64,000 bases of DNA from an uncultured Chloracidobacterium sp. (GCA_936914845.1 CAKZGE010000004.1:62001-126000); one strand, 5' to 3'. Positions 26,605-35,007 are shown, counted from the first letter of the stretch. Translations and numbers: made by a program. The notes: a model not told the origin generated them from the sequence alone.

Positions 26605-27162
26605 TTAGGATGCCGGCGGCCGGTCGATCGGGTCGATCGGACGTTCCGGTCGTTCTTTCGGAATTGCGACCTTGCCCATGGTCGGTTTTGTCGGCGACGG
26701 GCTTGGTTTGGGCCGCGGATCCGGAGCGATCGCTCCCATCAGAACGGGCGGTTTCGGAGACGGCGTGGCCAGCGGAATGATGGGGATGCGGCGGACGATA
26801 TCGCCCCGTTTGCCAAACATGGCGAAATGGAAAACGACGCTCAACAACAGCATGGCCAGCGAGCCGGCAGCCGTCGCGGCAAGCGTTAGACGCTGTTTTA
26901 TCCGTGCCCAGCCGACCGGACAATCGGAGGTCATCACGGTACCGTCAGCCCGCTGAAAATAACGGACACAAAGGCCGCCTTCATTATTGCGGAGCAAATT
27001 TTCCGCATCATATTTTGTCATTCCTGAAAGATTGTAAACGTGCAGTTTGCAGTCGCCGCAAAATCTTTTGCGTTCATCGCCGGTCATTGCCGACCAATCC
27101 GCACTACAGGGGCTGGCTATCTTGATATTGTTTAGCGGGCTGTCATATTTTGGTTCTCGCAT
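26605..27162 (-). CDS. membrane-anchored cysteine-rich protein, unknown function
   Basis: 185 residues. The N-terminal 90 are cytoplasmic and carry spaced cysteines: ASPCSADW, RFCGDCKLHVYNLSGM, GLCVRYFQRADG and TSDCPVG, which suggest metal binding, possibly zinc or an Fe-S cluster. A single membrane helix (LAATAAGSLAMLLLSVVFHF) follows, then a Pro-rich tail of about 70 residues. The overall plan recalls membrane-bound anti-sigma factors, but no such family is recognisable. The gene starts immediately after a hairpin that hides its ribosome site. Confidence 0.65.
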   Translation of the reverse strand: MREPKYDSPLNNIKIASPCSADWSAMTGDERKRFCGDCKLHVYNLSGMTKYDAENLLRNNEGGLCVRYFQRADGTVMTSDCPVGWARIKQRLTLAATAAGSLAMLLLSVVFHFAMFGKRGDIVRRIPIIPLATPSPKPPVLMGAIAPDPRPKPSPSPTKPTMGKVAIPKERPERPIDPIDRPPAS

Positions 27163-27214
27163 AAAAAAACTCCGTTCCTTTTTTCAACCGGCGGCTGATA
27201 ATTTAGGAACGGAG
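27163..27214 (-). promoter_or_regulatory. terminator-like hairpin sequestering the ribosome binding site
   Basis: On the minus strand CTCCGTTCC (27214-27206) pairs perfectly with GGAACGGAG (27178-27170), followed by seven Ts and then directly by the ATG at 27162. The GGAG of the second arm is the only Shine-Dalgarno candidate, 7 bases from the ATG. The element therefore looks at once like a terminator for the aminopeptidase gene and an occluded translation start for the Cys-rich gene. Confidence 0.6.
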
Positions 27215-27247
27215 CGGCGTCAGGCGCCTTGCAATTTTTTTCAAGGC

Positions 27248-28549
27248 CTATTTCTTCTTCATCAAAGCCTCGATCTCTGCCGCCTCTTTCGGTACCTTTG
27301 ACGTCAAGTTGAGATTTCCGCTATCGGTTACCAGCACATCGTCTTCGATGCGGATGCCGATGCCCCGATATTTTGCCGGGGCAGAACGATCATCCGGAGG
27401 GATATACAGGCCCGGCTCGACTGTCAATACCATGCCGGGTTCGAAGGGCCGTGAGCGAGTCGATCTTTGATCGCTGAAATAGCGGCCGGCGTCGTGAACG
27501 TCCATACCCAGATAATGGCCGACACCATGCATATAATATTTCATAAACGCTTTCTTTTTGATCAATTCGTCGGTTTTGCCCTTGAGCAGGCCGAGCTTTT
27601 TCATGCCTTCCGTTAAAAGTTCGATCGAAAGTTCGTGACGGCTTTTTACCGTATGGCCGACAGCGGTCGCCTTAATGCATTCCTTTTGCACATCGAGAAC
27701 GACATCATAGACCTCTCGTTGGGCCGGAGTGAATTTTCCATCGACAGGAAAGGTGCGGGTGATGTCCGCTGCGTAGCCATGGTATTCGGCTCCGGCATCA
27801 ACAAGCAGCAGGTCGCCGGCTTTCAGGGGGCGGTTATTTTCTACGTAATGCAGGATCGTTGCGTTTTCGCCGCCGCCGACGATCGAATTATAGGCAACGC
27901 CGCTGGCTCCGTTTTCCCGCATATAAGCCTCGATCAGCGATTCGACCTGAAATTCGTTCATGCCCGGTTTGACCTTTCTCATTGCCAACATATGGGCTTC
28001 GGCCGAGATGTCCGCGGCCCGCTGCATCAATTTGACCTCTTCGGGTGTTTTGTGCAGACGCATTTCGTGAACAATGACGGTCGGGTCGATGATCGTATGC
28101 GGCGGGTGAGGTGTTTTCAGTCTGCGCTGCCGTTGGCCGGAAAGATAAGCGAGTATTTGCGCGTCAAGTTTGTGATCGACGCCAAAGCGGTAATAGAGTT
28201 TTTCGTGGCCATCGATCAGCGAACCGAGGTCTGCGGGAAATTTTTCGATGCTGAGAGCCTTATCAACGGCGAAATTCTTTACGGCTCCATCAACGCCTTC
28301 GCGGCGTCCGAACCAAGTTTCCATCTCGGGGTCGCGGGGGCGAACATAAAGCGTGAACTTGTTTTTCGAGCCGGGACGGATAACCGCAACCGCATCGGGT
28401 TCCGGAAACCCGGTCAGATACATAAAATCTGAATCCTGCCGGAACTTGAATTCGGTATCGTAGCTTCGCGTTACCTCGTGGGCGGCGGGAATAATGGCGA
28501 CAGCATCCGGGCCGATGGCTTCGATAAATGATCTTAATTGTTCTCGCAT
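27248..28549 (-). CDS. pepP: Xaa-Pro aminopeptidase (aminopeptidase P)
   Basis: Removes an N-terminal residue ahead of proline, using two metal ions. From ATG 28549 (MREQLRSF) the protein has 433 residues; an in-frame extension to 28627 is not conserved in character. The N-terminal creatinase-like domain has FRQDSDFMYLTGFPEPDAVAV. The pita-bread domain supplies all five metal ligands: the Asp of VDAGAEY, the Asp of ADITRTF, the His of HGVGHYLGMDVHD, the Glu of VEPGLYI and the Glu of IRIEDDVLV. It is a cytoplasmic housekeeping peptidase, with no signal peptide. Confidence 0.92.
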   Translation of the reverse strand: MREQLRSFIEAIGPDAVAIIPAAHEVTRSYDTEFKFRQDSDFMYLTGFPEPDAVAVIRPGSKNKFTLYVRPRDPEMETWFGRREGVDGAVKNFAVDKALSIEKFPADLGSLIDGHEKLYYRFGVDHKLDAQILAYLSGQRQRRLKTPHPPHTIIDPTVIVHEMRLHKTPEEVKLMQRAADISAEAHMLAMRKVKPGMNEFQVESLIEAYMRENGASGVAYNSIVGGGENATILHYVENNRPLKAGDLLLVDAGAEYHGYAADITRTFPVDGKFTPAQREVYDVVLDVQKECIKATAVGHTVKSRHELSIELLTEGMKKLGLLKGKTDELIKKKAFMKYYMHGVGHYLGMDVHDAGRYFSDQRSTRSRPFEPGMVLTVEPGLYIPPDDRSAPAKYRGIGIRIEDDVLVTDSGNLNLTSKVPKEAAEIEALMKKK

Positions 28550-28727
28550 ATAGAAAAATCTTAGCCTAGGCATTTCGGTGTGTCTAGAACCAAGGCGGAA
28601 AATTTCCCGGCAAAGACACCGCAACAATTTCGCATTTCGGCCGTTAACGTATTATCTTTAATTGTCCCGATTAAGATACGTTCATTCGAACGAAGGATCT
28701 GACCCTAAAAACTGGAGTATTTTGACG

Positions 28728-29297
28728 ATGAAAAAAATAGCCCTTTCGTTAACGTTCGTCGCCGCTTTGGCATTTACAGCATTGGCAGATATTGCGCCGC
28801 GGCCGCCGGCAACGCCCAAACCTGAACCGTCCGTCCACAACACGCGGATGGAAATAAGGCTCGTGCCGGGTTTGAAAAGAGCTCAGCTTATTGTGCCGGC
28901 ATCGCTGCTGAAAGACCTCGGAGGTGAAACGACGGCAAGCTCTGCCGGAATGACATCAACACCGACCATCATCGGCGGAGCTCTTTTTTCGCTGGCTTTC
29001 GTTTTTGGAGGTGTGTGGTTATTCCGTTCGCCGCAATCAGCGCTAAAGAAAGGCGGAATTGCGGCCGCAGGTTTGCTGATAGCGATGGCAGGCGGTTTCG
29101 CAGCGGTCGCTTACGCCAACGCGGGGCCGCCCTCCGGTTTGCGGGTGATCAATTCTGACTTGTTCAATAATGAAAAGCTGCTGCGGTGGAAATATGCCGT
29201 CGGCCAGATCGACGTGATCGTTGAAGAGACGAATTACGGGCTGTTAACGCTGCAGGTGCCGCTGGTCGAAGATAAAAAGAAAGGCGAAGAGGAATAG
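28728..29297 (+). CDS. secreted or membrane protein of unknown function
   Basis: 189 residues from ATG 28728, preceded by GGAG about 10 bases upstream; the frame open to 28662 is not used. A signal peptide (ending AFTALADI) is followed by a Pro-rich stretch, a beta segment (MEIRLVPGLKRAQLIVPAS), and two membrane helices (IIGGALFSLAFVFGGVWLF and IAAAGLLIAMAGGFAAVAY). The C-terminus is charged (KKKGEEE). No family recognised. It heads a short run of envelope genes leading to QueE. Confidence 0.6.
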   Translation: MKKIALSLTFVAALAFTALADIAPRPPATPKPEPSVHNTRMEIRLVPGLKRAQLIVPASLLKDLGGETTASSAGMTSTPTIIGGALFSLAFVFGGVWLFRSPQSALKKGGIAAAGLLIAMAGGFAAVAYANAGPPSGLRVINSDLFNNEKLLRWKYAVGQIDVIVEETNYGLLTLQVPLVEDKKKGEEE

Positions 29298-29307
29298 ATA
29301 GGCTCTG

Positions 29308-30309
29308 ATGCAGGAACTAAGGATCGGAAACGCGGCCGTTTCGGGCCAGCTATTTGCCGGCATTACGCTGGTGGTGCTGGTATGTGCGGCCGCAGCGATC
29401 GGCACATTTCCGCTATCGGCGTCCATAGTGACGATATTTCTCTTTGCCGGCGTGCATAATGTGATGGAATTTCGCTATTTCATCGCTCGGATGCCGGTGC
29501 GGTGGGGGCGTTCGCGGACATATTACAGCGTCGGCATCGGCGGTGTGCTCGTGTTGACGGCGGCCTATTTGGCGATCTATTTCCTTTCCGGCCGATGGTT
29601 GTGGAGTGCGGCGGGCTTTACGATCGCCGTTTCGATCTGGAATACCGCATTGGTTTTGTGGGTCGGGTTGCTGATCCACCTTCGGGGCCGTCAGCGTCCG
29701 CGAAGCGATTGGTCGTGGGCATACGCGGCAGCGTTGGTTCTGGCCGCTGCGGCGTGGCTGGTGCCGGAATATTGGAGCCTTGCTCTGGTTTACATACATC
29801 CTTTCGTGGCGATGTGGTTTCTCGAACGCCAGGTCCGCCGCACGCGTCCGGAGTGGCTCGGCGGCTATCATTTGTGTTTGGCCGCAATTCCGCTATTTGT
29901 GGTGGTGCTGTACGCCGTTTTCGGATCGATGCCGGACCTGCCGGAAGACACCAACCTTTTTTGGCGTATAACGACCCACGCCGGCAGTGGTATCTTGGCC
30001 GGTGTTTCAAGTCATTTTTTAGTGGCGACACACGTTTTTTTAGAAACGATCCATTATTTTGTATGGATATTGATCATTCCGTTGGTCGATCGCCGAGCCA
30101 TCCCATGGAACATCAAAGAGATCCCGCTGGCGGAACCGGGAAAGGGTTTTCCGCGTGTGGTGTTGGGCGTGATGTGTGTTTCGATGTTGATCGTAACAGC
30201 TCTCTGGGCCGGGTTTTCATTGGATTATGCGACGACCCGCGACATCTATTTTGCTTTTGCCATCGGACATGTTTTGGCTGAGGCACCGTTCCTGATTAAA
30301 ATGTTGTAA
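29308..30309 (+). CDS. multi-pass membrane protein with conserved-looking histidines
   Basis: 333 residues, about nine helices. Several histidines lie at helix ends together with acidic or aromatic residues: AGVHNVMEFRYFIARMP, LLIHLRGR, VYIHPFVAMWFLERQ, SSHFLVATHVFLETIHYFVWI and FAIGHVLAEAPF. This arrangement suggests a metal or haem site inside the membrane, but I do not recognise the family, and it does not match the Brp/Blh motif I looked for. It overlaps the next gene by one base (TAATG). Confidence 0.6.
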   Translation: MQELRIGNAAVSGQLFAGITLVVLVCAAAAIGTFPLSASIVTIFLFAGVHNVMEFRYFIARMPVRWGRSRTYYSVGIGGVLVLTAAYLAIYFLSGRWLWSAAGFTIAVSIWNTALVLWVGLLIHLRGRQRPRSDWSWAYAAALVLAAAAWLVPEYWSLALVYIHPFVAMWFLERQVRRTRPEWLGGYHLCLAAIPLFVVVLYAVFGSMPDLPEDTNLFWRITTHAGSGILAGVSSHFLVATHVFLETIHYFVWILIIPLVDRRAIPWNIKEIPLAEPGKGFPRVVLGVMCVSMLIVTALWAGFSLDYATTRDIYFAFAIGHVLAEAPFLIKML

Positions 30310-30734
30310 TGTTCGATGTAGTTGAACCGCAGACCGTGCAAAATTTGACGCCGAGCGAGCTGTGGCTTTTTTTGCCGGTCGGCTATTTGCTGACAATTTT
30401 GATCGAAACGCCGATATTGCTGCTCGGGCTGCCGGGCAAGCTGACGCTAAAACAGAAGCTTGCCTGCGGCGTGTGGCTGACGGCGTGCACCTATCCGATC
30501 GTGGTGCTGGTGTTGCCGACGCTGATGTTTGGCTTTACGCGGTTCAATTATCTGCTGGTGGCGGAAATATTTGCACCGGCGGCCGAATGTTTGATATTTT
30601 GGCTGGCATTTCGCGGTTCGGGGCTTTCGGCGGCAGATTGGGCTCGGGCAATGGCGGCCATCATCATTGCCAATTTGGCTTCTTTTGGAGCGGGTGAGGT
30701 TTTGAACCAATTTTCGTGGTTTGGAGTTTTTTGA
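30309..30734 (+). CDS. small membrane protein, four helices
   Basis: 141 residues, with hydrophobic segments LWLFLPVGYLLTILIETPILLL, LACGVWLTACTYPIVVLVLP, YLLVAEIFAPAAECLIFWLAF and WARAMAAIIIANLASFGAG. No motif beyond conserved-looking Glu residues in helices one and three. Coupled to the His-rich membrane protein upstream and to the next gene downstream (TGATG), so the two membrane proteins probably form a complex. Confidence 0.6.
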   Translation: MFDVVEPQTVQNLTPSELWLFLPVGYLLTILIETPILLLGLPGKLTLKQKLACGVWLTACTYPIVVLVLPTLMFGFTRFNYLLVAEIFAPAAECLIFWLAFRGSGLSAADWARAMAAIIIANLASFGAGEVLNQFSWFGVF

Positions 30735-31219
30735 TGAAATATACGATCTTTCTGATACTTCTGGTCGCCGGTGCGGCTGTTTCGGCCGCTGCACAGCAGG
30801 AATATAAAACCTATACGAACGACCGGTTCGGTTTTTCGGTGGCGTACCCCGCCGACTACAAAGCGGGAGAGGAACCGGAGAACGACGACGGGCTGGTATT
30901 TACGTCACCGGACGGAACGGCGGAAATACGCGTTTGGGCGGGTTACAACGTGCTTGATCAGGATCTCAATGCAAAGCTCAGCAGCGATTCCGCCGCCGTG
31001 GACGGAAAGATCAAATACCACCTGATAAAAAATAACAACGGCTATTTCTCTTCGGAAAAAGACGGAATGATCTATTATCAGCGAACGCTTTTCCGGGTGA
31101 ACAGCGAAGTTTTTTACAACGTCCGCATCAGATATCCGAAGTCGCAGAAGAAGAATTTTGATGCGGTGGTAAAACGCGTGGTCGAATCGCTGCGGTATGA
31201 CCCGACCTTTGAGGTTTAA
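30734..31219 (+). CDS. secreted protein, PsbP-like or hypothetical
   Basis: 161 residues from ATG 30734, which overlaps the previous stop. A signal peptide (ending VSAAAQ) is followed by YKTYTNDRFGFSVAYPADYKAGEEPENDDGL, a motif widespread in small secreted proteins of the PsbP/MOG1-like fold, then FTSPDGTAEIRVWAG and a C-terminal pattern FDAVVKRVVESLRY. Function unknown. The 3' end overlaps the QueE start by 23 bases. Confidence 0.65.
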   Translation: MKYTIFLILLVAGAAVSAAAQQEYKTYTNDRFGFSVAYPADYKAGEEPENDDGLVFTSPDGTAEIRVWAGYNVLDQDLNAKLSSDSAAVDGKIKYHLIKNNNGYFSSEKDGMIYYQRTLFRVNSEVFYNVRIRYPKSQKKNFDAVVKRVVESLRYDPTFEV

Positions 31220-31865
31220 GCTGGAACTGCGGATAACAGAGATATTTTTGTCCGTACAGGGCGAATCTTCGCACGCCGGACGGCCGTGTTCCTTTGTTCG
31301 GTTGACGGGCTGCCCGATGCGGTGCCGTTGGTGTGACAGCGAATATACGTTTACCGGCGGCGAACGGCTTTCTTTTGCGGAGATCTTTGCCCGGTTAGAA
31401 GAATTTGGCTGTCCGCTGGTAGAGGTGACGGGCGGTGAACCGCTGGCACAAAAGAACGTATTTCCTTTTATTACAGAGCTTTGCGACCGCGGATATGAGG
31501 TTTTGATCGAAACGGGCGGCTATCTGCCGATCAGCGAGGTTGACCCGCGGGCGAAGATCATTCTTGATGTGAAATGCCCGAGTTCGGGCGAGGCCGAACG
31601 CAACCATTGGCCGAACTTAGAACAGCTCGACCCGGCCAAAGATGAAGTAAAGTTTGTAGTGGCCGGGCTGGAAGACTGGGAATTTGCCAAGGCAGTCATC
31701 GAAAAGTACGATCTGCAGAACCAGACCCGCGAACTGCTCGTTTCTCCGGTTTTTGGCATAGATATGCGTCCGCTGGCCGAGGCGGTGGCCGCCAGCGGGC
31801 TGCGAGTGCGCTTCAACCTGCAACTGCATAAATATATCTGGGGAGCCGATGTTCACGGCGTGTAA
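31197..31865 (+). CDS. queE: 7-carboxy-7-deazaguanine synthase
   Basis: Radical-SAM enzyme of the queuosine/7-deazaguanine pathway; converts carboxy-tetrahydropterin to 7-carboxy-7-deazaguanine. ITEIFLSVQGESSHAGRPCSFVR is the family start, the cluster ligands are C39, C43 and C46 (GCPMRCRWCD), and VEVTGGEPLAQ is the SAM-binding GGE motif. LDVKCPSSGE and LQLHKYIWG complete the fingerprint. Only queE of the pathway is in the window. ATG 31197 overlaps the preceding gene; TTG 31209 would be a slightly shorter alternative. Confidence 0.92.
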   Translation: MTRPLRFKLELRITEIFLSVQGESSHAGRPCSFVRLTGCPMRCRWCDSEYTFTGGERLSFAEIFARLEEFGCPLVEVTGGEPLAQKNVFPFITELCDRGYEVLIETGGYLPISEVDPRAKIILDVKCPSSGEAERNHWPNLEQLDPAKDEVKFVVAGLEDWEFAKAVIEKYDLQNQTRELLVSPVFGIDMRPLAEAVAASGLRVRFNLQLHKYIWGADVHGV

Positions 31866-31871
31866 CGCGGC

Positions 31872-32204
31872 TTACTTCGGTTTATAGATCGAAACTTCGA
31901 TATTCCCATCGGCTTTTTTCACGGCGATCTTGAGCGGCGTTGTGCCGAGGCAGTCCGGTGCGTTCGCTTCGGGTGAGGCTGAAAGCTGCTCGATCTCGGA
32001 ACTGTCAAGATAACGCCATTCCGACGGGATCTTGTTCGGGTCAATGTGTTTTTGCACGGCGGATGTGACCGCGAGTTGGCACGATTCGGAAGCGAAGTGT
32101 TGAGCTTCTGCATAAGCGTGGTAGCCGATATAGCCGAAGACCGCCAGTGCAACAACGACACAAATACCGATAAAGCCATTGAATATCTGATCGAATTTGA
32201 ACAT
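31872..32204 (-). CDS. small membrane-anchored protein
   Basis: 110 residues from ATG 32204 (MFKFDQIFNG). One N-terminal helix (FIGICVVVALAVFGYIGYHAY) anchors a small extracytoplasmic domain with two cysteines (SESCQLAV and APDCLGTT) that could form a disulfide. The frame also stays open to 32243 but adds only a poor extension. No family recognised. Confidence 0.6.
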   Translation of the reverse strand: MFKFDQIFNGFIGICVVVALAVFGYIGYHAYAEAQHFASESCQLAVTSAVQKHIDPNKIPSEWRYLDSSEIEQLSASPEANAPDCLGTTPLKIAVKKADGNIEVSIYKPK

Positions 32205-32533
32205 AACAAAGCTTAGCCGCAACAACGCCCCATCACCTGCCAACTGTTATTTAAATGAGTAAGACGGAAATCGGCTTTTGTTTATTTTGCATAGGGGGAT
32301 ACCTTATTTTAATAATGAGTGGGGCGGTCTTTCAATTCAGTATAAATTTTAGATGAAAATTCTTGTTTGTGTTTGCTTGATTTACCATTATTTTGTTGGG
32401 TTTTCTCCATGTGTCAAAATTAGCTCATTGAGAAATTTAAAATCATCAACAATCTCCCGCAACCTTTTCGTGTACACGGACTTTTTCAAGCTGAAAAAAA
32501 TCTAGAATTATACAATTCTAAGACTATCATTAC
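32205..32533. other. AT-rich intergenic region
   Basis: 329 bases without a credible gene, visibly AT-rich. It separates QueE-side genes from the zinc-ribbon block and marks its left edge. I looked for a copy of the tRNA-Thr 3' end here, as an att site, and found none. Confidence 0.6.
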
Positions 32534-33250
32534 TTATAGTGTGTATGCCGCATTGTTTTGGTCTAGGACGATGGTGTTTGAACCCTCTTTTATTTCAAGT
32601 GGGATATTCCAAACGGCTGAACTCTTACGTGTTGGAGCTAACCCAAACAAGAAATATTTCTTACATTCCACGTTGTCGAATTTTGCTTTTCCTTCAAAAT
32701 CTGTTGTCGCCTCATATTTCACGTGTTTCTGAATCTCTGCTAATTCCTTATCTATCGTCCCAAATTTAGCAAACATTCCAAAACTCGAAATTAGATTGTC
32801 GTCTTTAGCATTTTTTATCTTGCTAACTTTCCGCAGAATGGATGCAAGGTCTGCATCCAACAAATAGAATTTTTGTCTTGCAACAGGCTGAACTCCACCA
32901 AAGCTGTAAATAATCGCTGCTTCCAATTCGAGTTTTCCTCTGGGAATCGGAGTGGGCGATGAACCTTCTTGCTTGACATTTGCTAACGTTGTCGAAGAGG
33001 ATGGGGTGCTAGAATTCGAAAAAAATCTGTAACCCACAAAGGTCAGTAACCCAAATAAGAATACCGCCGCTACAATTGTCAGGATTTTCCAGGCATTCGA
33101 TTTTTTACTATTCTGCTCTGCATTTTCGAAAATCACTCGCCTGCTTTCTTGTTTAGAACCGTTCTTTCCAAAAGGATGACCGCATTTCGGGCAGTGAGGA
33201 GCCTGAGGCGAGCATTCATTTGAACAGGATGGGCACGCAATTAGTGTCAT
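32534..33250 (-). CDS. zinc-ribbon membrane protein with C-terminal domain
   Basis: 238 residues. A four-cysteine zinc ribbon opens the protein (CPSCSNECSPQAPHCPKCGHP), followed by a basic linker, one membrane helix (ILTIVAAVFLFGLLTFVGY), a Ser/Thr/Pro spacer and an outside domain of about 130 residues (LELEAAIIYSFGGVQPVARQ; VKYEATTDFEGKAKFDNVE) that resembles a beta-sandwich. The ribbon would sit in the cytoplasm. Part of a block of four similar architectures; this one is AT-rich. Confidence 0.7.
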   Translation of the reverse strand: MTLIACPSCSNECSPQAPHCPKCGHPFGKNGSKQESRRVIFENAEQNSKKSNAWKILTIVAAVFLFGLLTFVGYRFFSNSSTPSSSTTLANVKQEGSSPTPIPRGKLELEAAIIYSFGGVQPVARQKFYLLDADLASILRKVSKIKNAKDDNLISSFGMFAKFGTIDKELAEIQKHVKYEATTDFEGKAKFDNVECKKYFLFGLAPTRKSSAVWNIPLEIKEGSNTIVLDQNNAAYTL

Positions 33251-33296
33251 AAATTAACCTCGGTATTTCTTCTTAAAATGAGACAAGCCTAACTTC

Positions 33297-33869
33297 CTAT
33301 TCAATTTCTATTGTGTTCCCGTGTATCCATCCGTCAGACTTCGTTACTTTGTCATAAACCTTGTACCATGGGCCGACAGGCGTTCGACTCCTAAGCCGAA
33401 GCCTCTCGCCGAATCCGACCTCCCGAATTACACCGCTTTCAACGGTTGCAGCATAACGCAGATTTGCATTTTCACTAATAATCACAGCTTCCTCTCCCGA
33501 CTGATTTTCTCTTTCAATGTAAGGGGTCGGAGAAGTCAATAAGGGCAATGTATTGCTGTCTGTTTGTTGGTTTGCGGTTGTTACTACGGGGTTTTCAGTT
33601 TCATTTTGTTCCTCTTGAACTACGGTCGGTGAAGGCGAAGACACTTGGGAATCTGGCGATGCTTTCGGTGATCGGTTTGATGATTCGTAAACGAGCATTG
33701 TGCCAAGAGTGACAAATGTTATTGCTGCGAGGGCAAGCGCGGCGTATCTCCACTTTTTTAGGTCGCTCGTCTCTGATTTGATTGCAGTAAAAGGATGTCC
33801 GCACTCGGGACAAGTAAGCGCTGACGGCGAACATTGATTGCTACACGCTGGACAAGATATCAGATTCAT
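33297..33869 (-). CDS. zinc-ribbon membrane protein with SH3-like domain
   Basis: 190 residues from ATG 33869, which overlaps the preceding stop (ATGA). N-terminal zinc ribbon CPACSNQCSPSALTCPECGHP, a membrane helix (YAALALAAITFVTLGTMLVY), a long Ser/Thr/Gln-rich spacer, then a bacterial SH3-type domain of about 65 residues: ISENANLRYAATVESGVI, FGERLRLRS, GPWYKVYD and DGWIHGNTI. SH3 domains of this kind bind cell-wall peptides or proteins, so the outer part likely docks to the envelope. Confidence 0.75.
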   Translation of the reverse strand: MNLISCPACSNQCSPSALTCPECGHPFTAIKSETSDLKKWRYAALALAAITFVTLGTMLVYESSNRSPKASPDSQVSSPSPTVVQEEQNETENPVVTTANQQTDSNTLPLLTSPTPYIERENQSGEEAVIISENANLRYAATVESGVIREVGFGERLRLRSRTPVGPWYKVYDKVTKSDGWIHGNTIEIE

Positions 33870-34246
33870 AGGACGTTGCCACATTTAGGGCAGCTTTCTG
33901 CCTCGGTCGAGCAAGGGTTATTACAGTTTGGGCAACACACCAAACTTGCCCTTTGCGGCAACTCACTTTGAAGGGTAAGTTGGGCAGTTTCTTTTAGTAG
34001 AAGGTTCCCTCCAAGACCTATTGAAAGGGCTATGACACCAAGTCCGAGTGCGTAAGATACGTTGGCATAGGCAATGCCATATTTACCCATCGTTTGATAG
34101 TATTTCTCCGCAACGGAGTTACCGCCGACAGATCGAAGATTTGTCAGTTCTGTGCTTGCCGGACTAAGGATTAAACCTCCCTTAAAAAACAGAATCCCTG
34201 AAATGATACCAAAAACAATTGTTAATATTCCTAACGGCTTTCTCAC
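33866..34246 (-). CDS. membrane protein with C-terminal zinc ribbon
   Basis: 126 residues. Two membrane helices (LGILTIVFGIISGILFFKGGL and ALGLGVIALSIGLGGNLLL) come first, and the ribbon CPNCNNPCSTEAESCPKCGN is at the very end, the reverse of its neighbours. The ribbon sequence is clearly a relative of theirs. The last codons overlap the next gene by four bases. No enzymatic motif. Confidence 0.7.
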   Translation of the reverse strand: MRKPLGILTIVFGIISGILFFKGGLILSPASTELTNLRSVGGNSVAEKYYQTMGKYGIAYANVSYALGLGVIALSIGLGGNLLLKETAQLTLQSELPQRASLVCCPNCNNPCSTEAESCPKCGNVL

Positions 34247-34266
34247 TGTAAAACTCCCTAAATCCT

Positions 34267-34695
34267 CTAATTATCGTTGCCAATAATTTTCTTTTTCATT
34301 TCCTCTAATTCCTTTTCTGCGGCTTCACTTGCTTCAACCTGGTAAACAAGTTCCATCAAAGCAGCATTCATTTTTTTAAGTTTGTTCTTGGACGTTTCTT
34401 CCTCTTTTGTGGTTTCAGGGTTCGCACCAGCGAGAAGTAGTAATTCTTCCAAATCCTTGTCGTCGTCAATCGTTCTTGCTACCGCAAGAGGTGATTGCGT
34501 AGAGCTGCCTTTATTTATATTCGCTCCGTTATCTAATAGAAAACGAACCATCTGAAGTCTTAAAAATCTCTTTGCTTCTGAAGGGGAATCCTCAACCCTA
34601 GAAGGTGCTGCGTAAAGAATGGCCAGGGTAAGCGGGTTTGCGGATTTATAAACCGAGGTGTTGACGTTCACGCCGCTTTCAGTCAGTGCTTTCAA
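34267..34695 (-). CDS. ankyrin-repeat part of the split gene
   Basis: 142 residues from TTG 34695. Ankyrin units are visible as VRFLLDNGANINKGSSTQSPLAVAR and LEELLLLAGANPE; the first unit begins upstream of this start, across the TAG. The C-terminus is a charged coiled helix (AAEKELEEMKKKI). No good ribosome site precedes TTG 34695, so independent translation is doubtful. Confidence 0.55.
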   Translation of the reverse strand: MKALTESGVNVNTSVYKSANPLTLAILYAAPSRVEDSPSEAKRFLRLQMVRFLLDNGANINKGSSTQSPLAVARTIDDDKDLEELLLLAGANPETTKEEETSKNKLKKMNAALMELVYQVEASEAAEKELEEMKKKIIGNDN

Positions 34696-34731
34696 TTTAG
34701 TGAACTCACCTTCGATAGCTGCGCTGCAAAG

Positions 34732-35007
34732 CTATCGCTCAAGTTTCGGGATTGAGTTGCGGTTTTTTAGTACGCTTGAAAGACCGAAAGAAATAAGGCC
34801 AATAGTTACAAGTCCGACTATTCCCGTCAGTACTATCCAGTTTCGAGTGTCGGCATTTTGTTTGCGGTAATATTTCGGCCCCTTGCTTAGAAAACTCTTT
34901 AATATATTGCTTTCGTGCTGGATCTCTAACGGATGCCCGCACTTCACACAAGCTTCCGCTTTTGGTGAGCATAAGTTTTTGCATACAGGACAAGTGTGAA
35001 GATTCAT
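34732..35007 (-). CDS. zinc-ribbon and membrane helix part of the split gene
   Basis: 91 residues as they stand: zinc ribbon CPVCKNLCSPKAEACVKCGHP, a basic linker (SKGPKYYRKQ) and one membrane helix (IVLTGIVGLVTIGLISFGLSS), ending KNRNSIPKLER. It would still make a complete membrane-anchored ribbon even if truncated. See the combined entry 34267-35007 for why it is judged to be half of a longer gene. Confidence 0.65.
   Translation of the reverse strand: MNLHTCPVCKNLCSPKAEACVKCGHPLEIQHESNILKSFLSKGPKYYRKQNADTRNWIVLTGIVGLVTIGLISFGLSSVLKNRNSIPKLER

Larger units (their letters stand above)
34267..35007 (-). pseudogene. zinc-ribbon, membrane helix and ankyrin gene split by one in-frame TAG
   Basis: Positions 35007 and 34695 are in the same reading frame, and the only stop between the two parts is TAG at 34734-34732. 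Right after it the frame reads LCSAAIEGEFTKLKALTESG, the start of an ankyrin repeat whose first residues would be lost if the second part began at its own first start codon (TTG 34695). Read through, the product would be about 246 residues with the same plan as its neighbours. A C to T change from CAG would explain the stop. A sequencing error is possible. Confidence 0.7.

Noticed and set aside
27635..28432. 265-residue antisense frame
   Set aside because: Opposite aminopeptidase P, which has all five metal ligands.
34732..34734. TAG read through as a non-standard amino acid
   Set aside because: No SECIS, pyrrolysine machinery or other recoding signal is visible, so a nonsense mutation is simpler.
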